This document shows positions 5,605 to 7,181 of a stretch of DNA of 7,181 nucleotides, one piece after another. Each line of letters begins with the position of its first letter. Position 1 is the first letter of the stretch. Under the pieces are notes generated by a model. It saw nothing but the letters and a program-made list of their open reading frames with translations, made no database searches and was not told where the DNA came from. Position numbers and translations under genes: made by a program. The stretch is from positions 1 through 7,181 of the forward strand of contig JAOZSZ010000069.1 of the NCBI GenBank assembly GCA_029939385.1, given 5' to 3'. Source of the stretch: Pontiella sp. GTDB taxonomy: Bacteria > Verrucomicrobiota > Kiritimatiellia > Kiritimatiellales > Pontiellaceae.

Positions 5605-7179
5605 ATGAAGTGCTGGATCTTTTTTATCATTATGTTGAGTCTTCCATTTGTAGGGGTTCAGGCAGAGGAGCAAGTTCAGACGAACGAGACGTCCGTGGTC
5701 CTATTCCACGGGCAGGAATTACTCACGGTTTCGAGGGTCTCATCCGTTTCGGCGGATACCCGTGCGGAAACGCTGCAGCATCGGATTAAACGACAGGCCA
5801 AATCCCCCTTGGTTGATACAGAAAATTTTACCATTCACCACGATAACGATTTAAAGGTGAGCGTGATTATGTCGGGTACAGAAATTCTCTGTACCGTCTG
5901 GGAGGCGGATGCAGAACACCATGACGTTCCAAGAGAAAAGCTCGCGGAGCACTGGTGCAATAAGATTGAAAAAGGCATTGAACAGCATCGTAAAGACTAT
6001 ACCTCGGACGCCATCGTAAAGGACTCCATTTTTGCAGCCATTGCCACCGTGGTCTTTCTGATCATCTGGTTCGTGATCCGTCTGTTGTGCCGCAAGGAGG
6101 TGAAAATAATCGAGCGCAAGTTTTCTGGGCAGAAAATGTTTAAGCTTCTCGATGGCGATAGCGTGGTGACGATCAACGGAACGATCGTGCAATTTGCCCG
6201 GTTCATCACGATGGCGTGGGTGTTTATTTTCTATCTCGATCTGGTGCTCAGTTTTTTCCCTTGGACCTTCAATTTTTCGGCCAGACTGTTTAAAATGGTC
6301 AGTGCGCCCGCGATTCATTTTTCCCATAGCTTTATCGAAAACCTACCGAACCTCTTTGCATTACTGGTGATTGGTGTTTTTGTTCATTTTACGCTCAGCG
6401 GCCTAAAGCATATCTTTTTGCAAATTGGCGAGGGCAAGGTTCGGATCAAAGGGTTTTACCGGGATTGGGCCGATCAGACCTATCGATTGGTGCGGATCGG
6501 GGTCATTGTTTTTGCAGCGGTGCTCGCCTTTCCCTTCATTCCTGGCTCCAGCTCGCCCGCTTTTAAGGGGATCTCCATCTTCATGGGCGTGTTGCTCTCG
6601 CTGGGCTCCACCTCGGCCGTGGGCAATGTTGTGGCGGGTCTTGTGCTCACTTATATGCGTCCATTTGTTTCCAACGACTTTGTCGAGATCAGTGGATTGA
6701 GAGGGACGGTGGTGTCGCGCGGCACATTTTCCACCCGCTTGAAAACACCGACCAACGAAATCATCTCTATTCCTAACGCATCTGTTTCAACCAACCATAT
6801 TATTAACTTTAGCCGGATGACGGAGAAAGGCGGCGTCAACGTCGGCACGGCCGTCACGATTGGCTATGATGTGCCTTGGCGCACCGTCCATGAGCTACTG
6901 ATTGCGGCGGCAAAGGGGGTTCCGGATGTGCTTGAAACCCCGCCTCCGAAGGTATTGCAACTTTCGCTCGACGACTTTTATGTAAAGTATAGGCTGATTG
7001 TGACCACCAAGCATCCGGAACGGCGCTTTCATATGCGTTCCAATCTCCATCAAAATATCCAGGACAATTTTTCCAAAGCGGGTGTCGAGATCTTGTCGCC
7101 GCACTACCAGTCGGATCGCAATGGGGAGGCGAGTACGATTCCGGATGTTGGAGCGCAAAACGCGAAGAGGGATGATTGA
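5605..7179 (+). CDS. MscS-family mechanosensitive channel with periplasmic N-terminal domain
   Basis: This inner-membrane channel should open under membrane tension to release solutes during osmotic downshock. The 524-residue protein is complete and much longer than E. coli MscS (286). In order it has a signal peptide (1-20, likely cut after VQA), a periplasmic domain (about 21-138) of the kind seen in larger MscS relatives, membrane spans near 139-162, 197-219, 246-268 and 292-312, and the pore helix (about 321-351) with GSTSAVGNVVAGLVLTYMRPF. The beta domain follows, with TRLKTPTNEIISIPNASV (377-394), and then the cytoplasmic vestibule with GYDVPWRTVHELL (420-432), SLDDFYVKY (454-462) and GVEILSPHY (493-501). 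Two periplasmic cysteines, C96 and C118, could form a disulfide. E. coli MscS lacks the signal peptide and extra domain, so no specific gene symbol is given. Conductance and gating cannot be judged. Confidence 0.95.
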   Translation: MKCWIFFIIMLSLPFVGVQAEEQVQTNETSVVLFHGQELLTVSRVSSVSADTRAETLQHRIKRQAKSPLVDTENFTIHHDNDLKVSVIMSGTEILCTVWEADAEHHDVPREKLAEHWCNKIEKGIEQHRKDYTSDAIVKDSIFAAIATVVFLIIWFVIRLLCRKEVKIIERKFSGQKMFKLLDGDSVVTINGTIVQFARFITMAWVFIFYLDLVLSFFPWTFNFSARLFKMVSAPAIHFSHSFIENLPNLFALLVIGVFVHFTLSGLKHIFLQIGEGKVRIKGFYRDWADQTYRLVRIGVIVFAAVLAFPFIPGSSSPAFKGISIFMGVLLSLGSTSAVGNVVAGLVLTYMRPFVSNDFVEISGLRGTVVSRGTFSTRLKTPTNEIISIPNASVSTNHIINFSRMTEKGGVNVGTAVTIGYDVPWRTVHELLIAAAKGVPDVLETPPPKVLQLSLDDFYVKYRLIVTTKHPERRFHMRSNLHQNIQDNFSKAGVEILSPHYQSDRNGEASTIPDVGAQNAKRDD

Positions 7180-7181
7180 GG

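Noticed and set aside
5851..6327. 158-residue minus-strand open frame opposite mscS
   Set aside because: It is antisense to conserved MscS sequence and rich in H, R and D from codon complement bias.

Overview
The window carries five complete protein genes, and the two longer intergenic gaps hold repeats and promoters. Nothing in it looks phage-borne or transposon-borne, and I see no rRNA, tRNA or CRISPR array. Base composition is moderate, with AT-richer stretches in and around the hypothetical gene at 3056-3658. I place the organism only loosely, as a Gram-negative bacterium, possibly of the Verrucomicrobiota/Kiritimatiellota/Lentisphaerota group. The hints are the style of the MutL C-terminus, the MscS protein with a signal peptide and periplasmic domain, the eukaryote-like/deltaproteobacterial type of Fhs, and patchy Shine-Dalgarno use. 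This placement is inference; the sequence contains no taxonomic marker that proves it.

Layout. Positions 1-272 are non-coding and repeat-rich: a tandem CTTTGCG-type repeat, then a run of inverted and direct repeats that includes a hairpin with a UUCG loop in the minus-strand transcript. On the minus strand, focA (2911 to 2075) and fhs (2036 to 273) lie 38 bp apart and form a probable two-gene formate operon. Positions 2912-3055 hold a likely focA promoter and a short coding-like minus-strand ORF that overlaps it. An unrecognised 200-residue plus-strand gene (3056-3658) converges on mutL (5427 to 3655, minus strand), and the two genes share the bases of their stop codons. Positions 5428-5604 are a divergent control region between mutL and an mscS-family channel gene (5605-7179, plus strand), with a good promoter and ribosome binding site for the channel.

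How the genes work together. FocA would move formate across the inner membrane. Fhs would activate it with ATP and tetrahydrofolate to 10-formyl-THF, feeding purine, formyl-methionine and other C1 metabolism. The pair therefore looks like a formate assimilation (or, run in reverse, formate release) module. MutL (mismatch repair) and MscS (osmotic safety valve) are housekeeping neighbours with no evident link to it.

The most notable points are these. MutL keeps its ATPase site and clamp-binding motif but has replaced the metal ligands of its endonuclease site. FocA and Fhs are coupled. The 200-residue protein is an orphan without a clear start signal. A small ORF lies upstream of focA. I do not see a convincing wholly new multi-gene system here.
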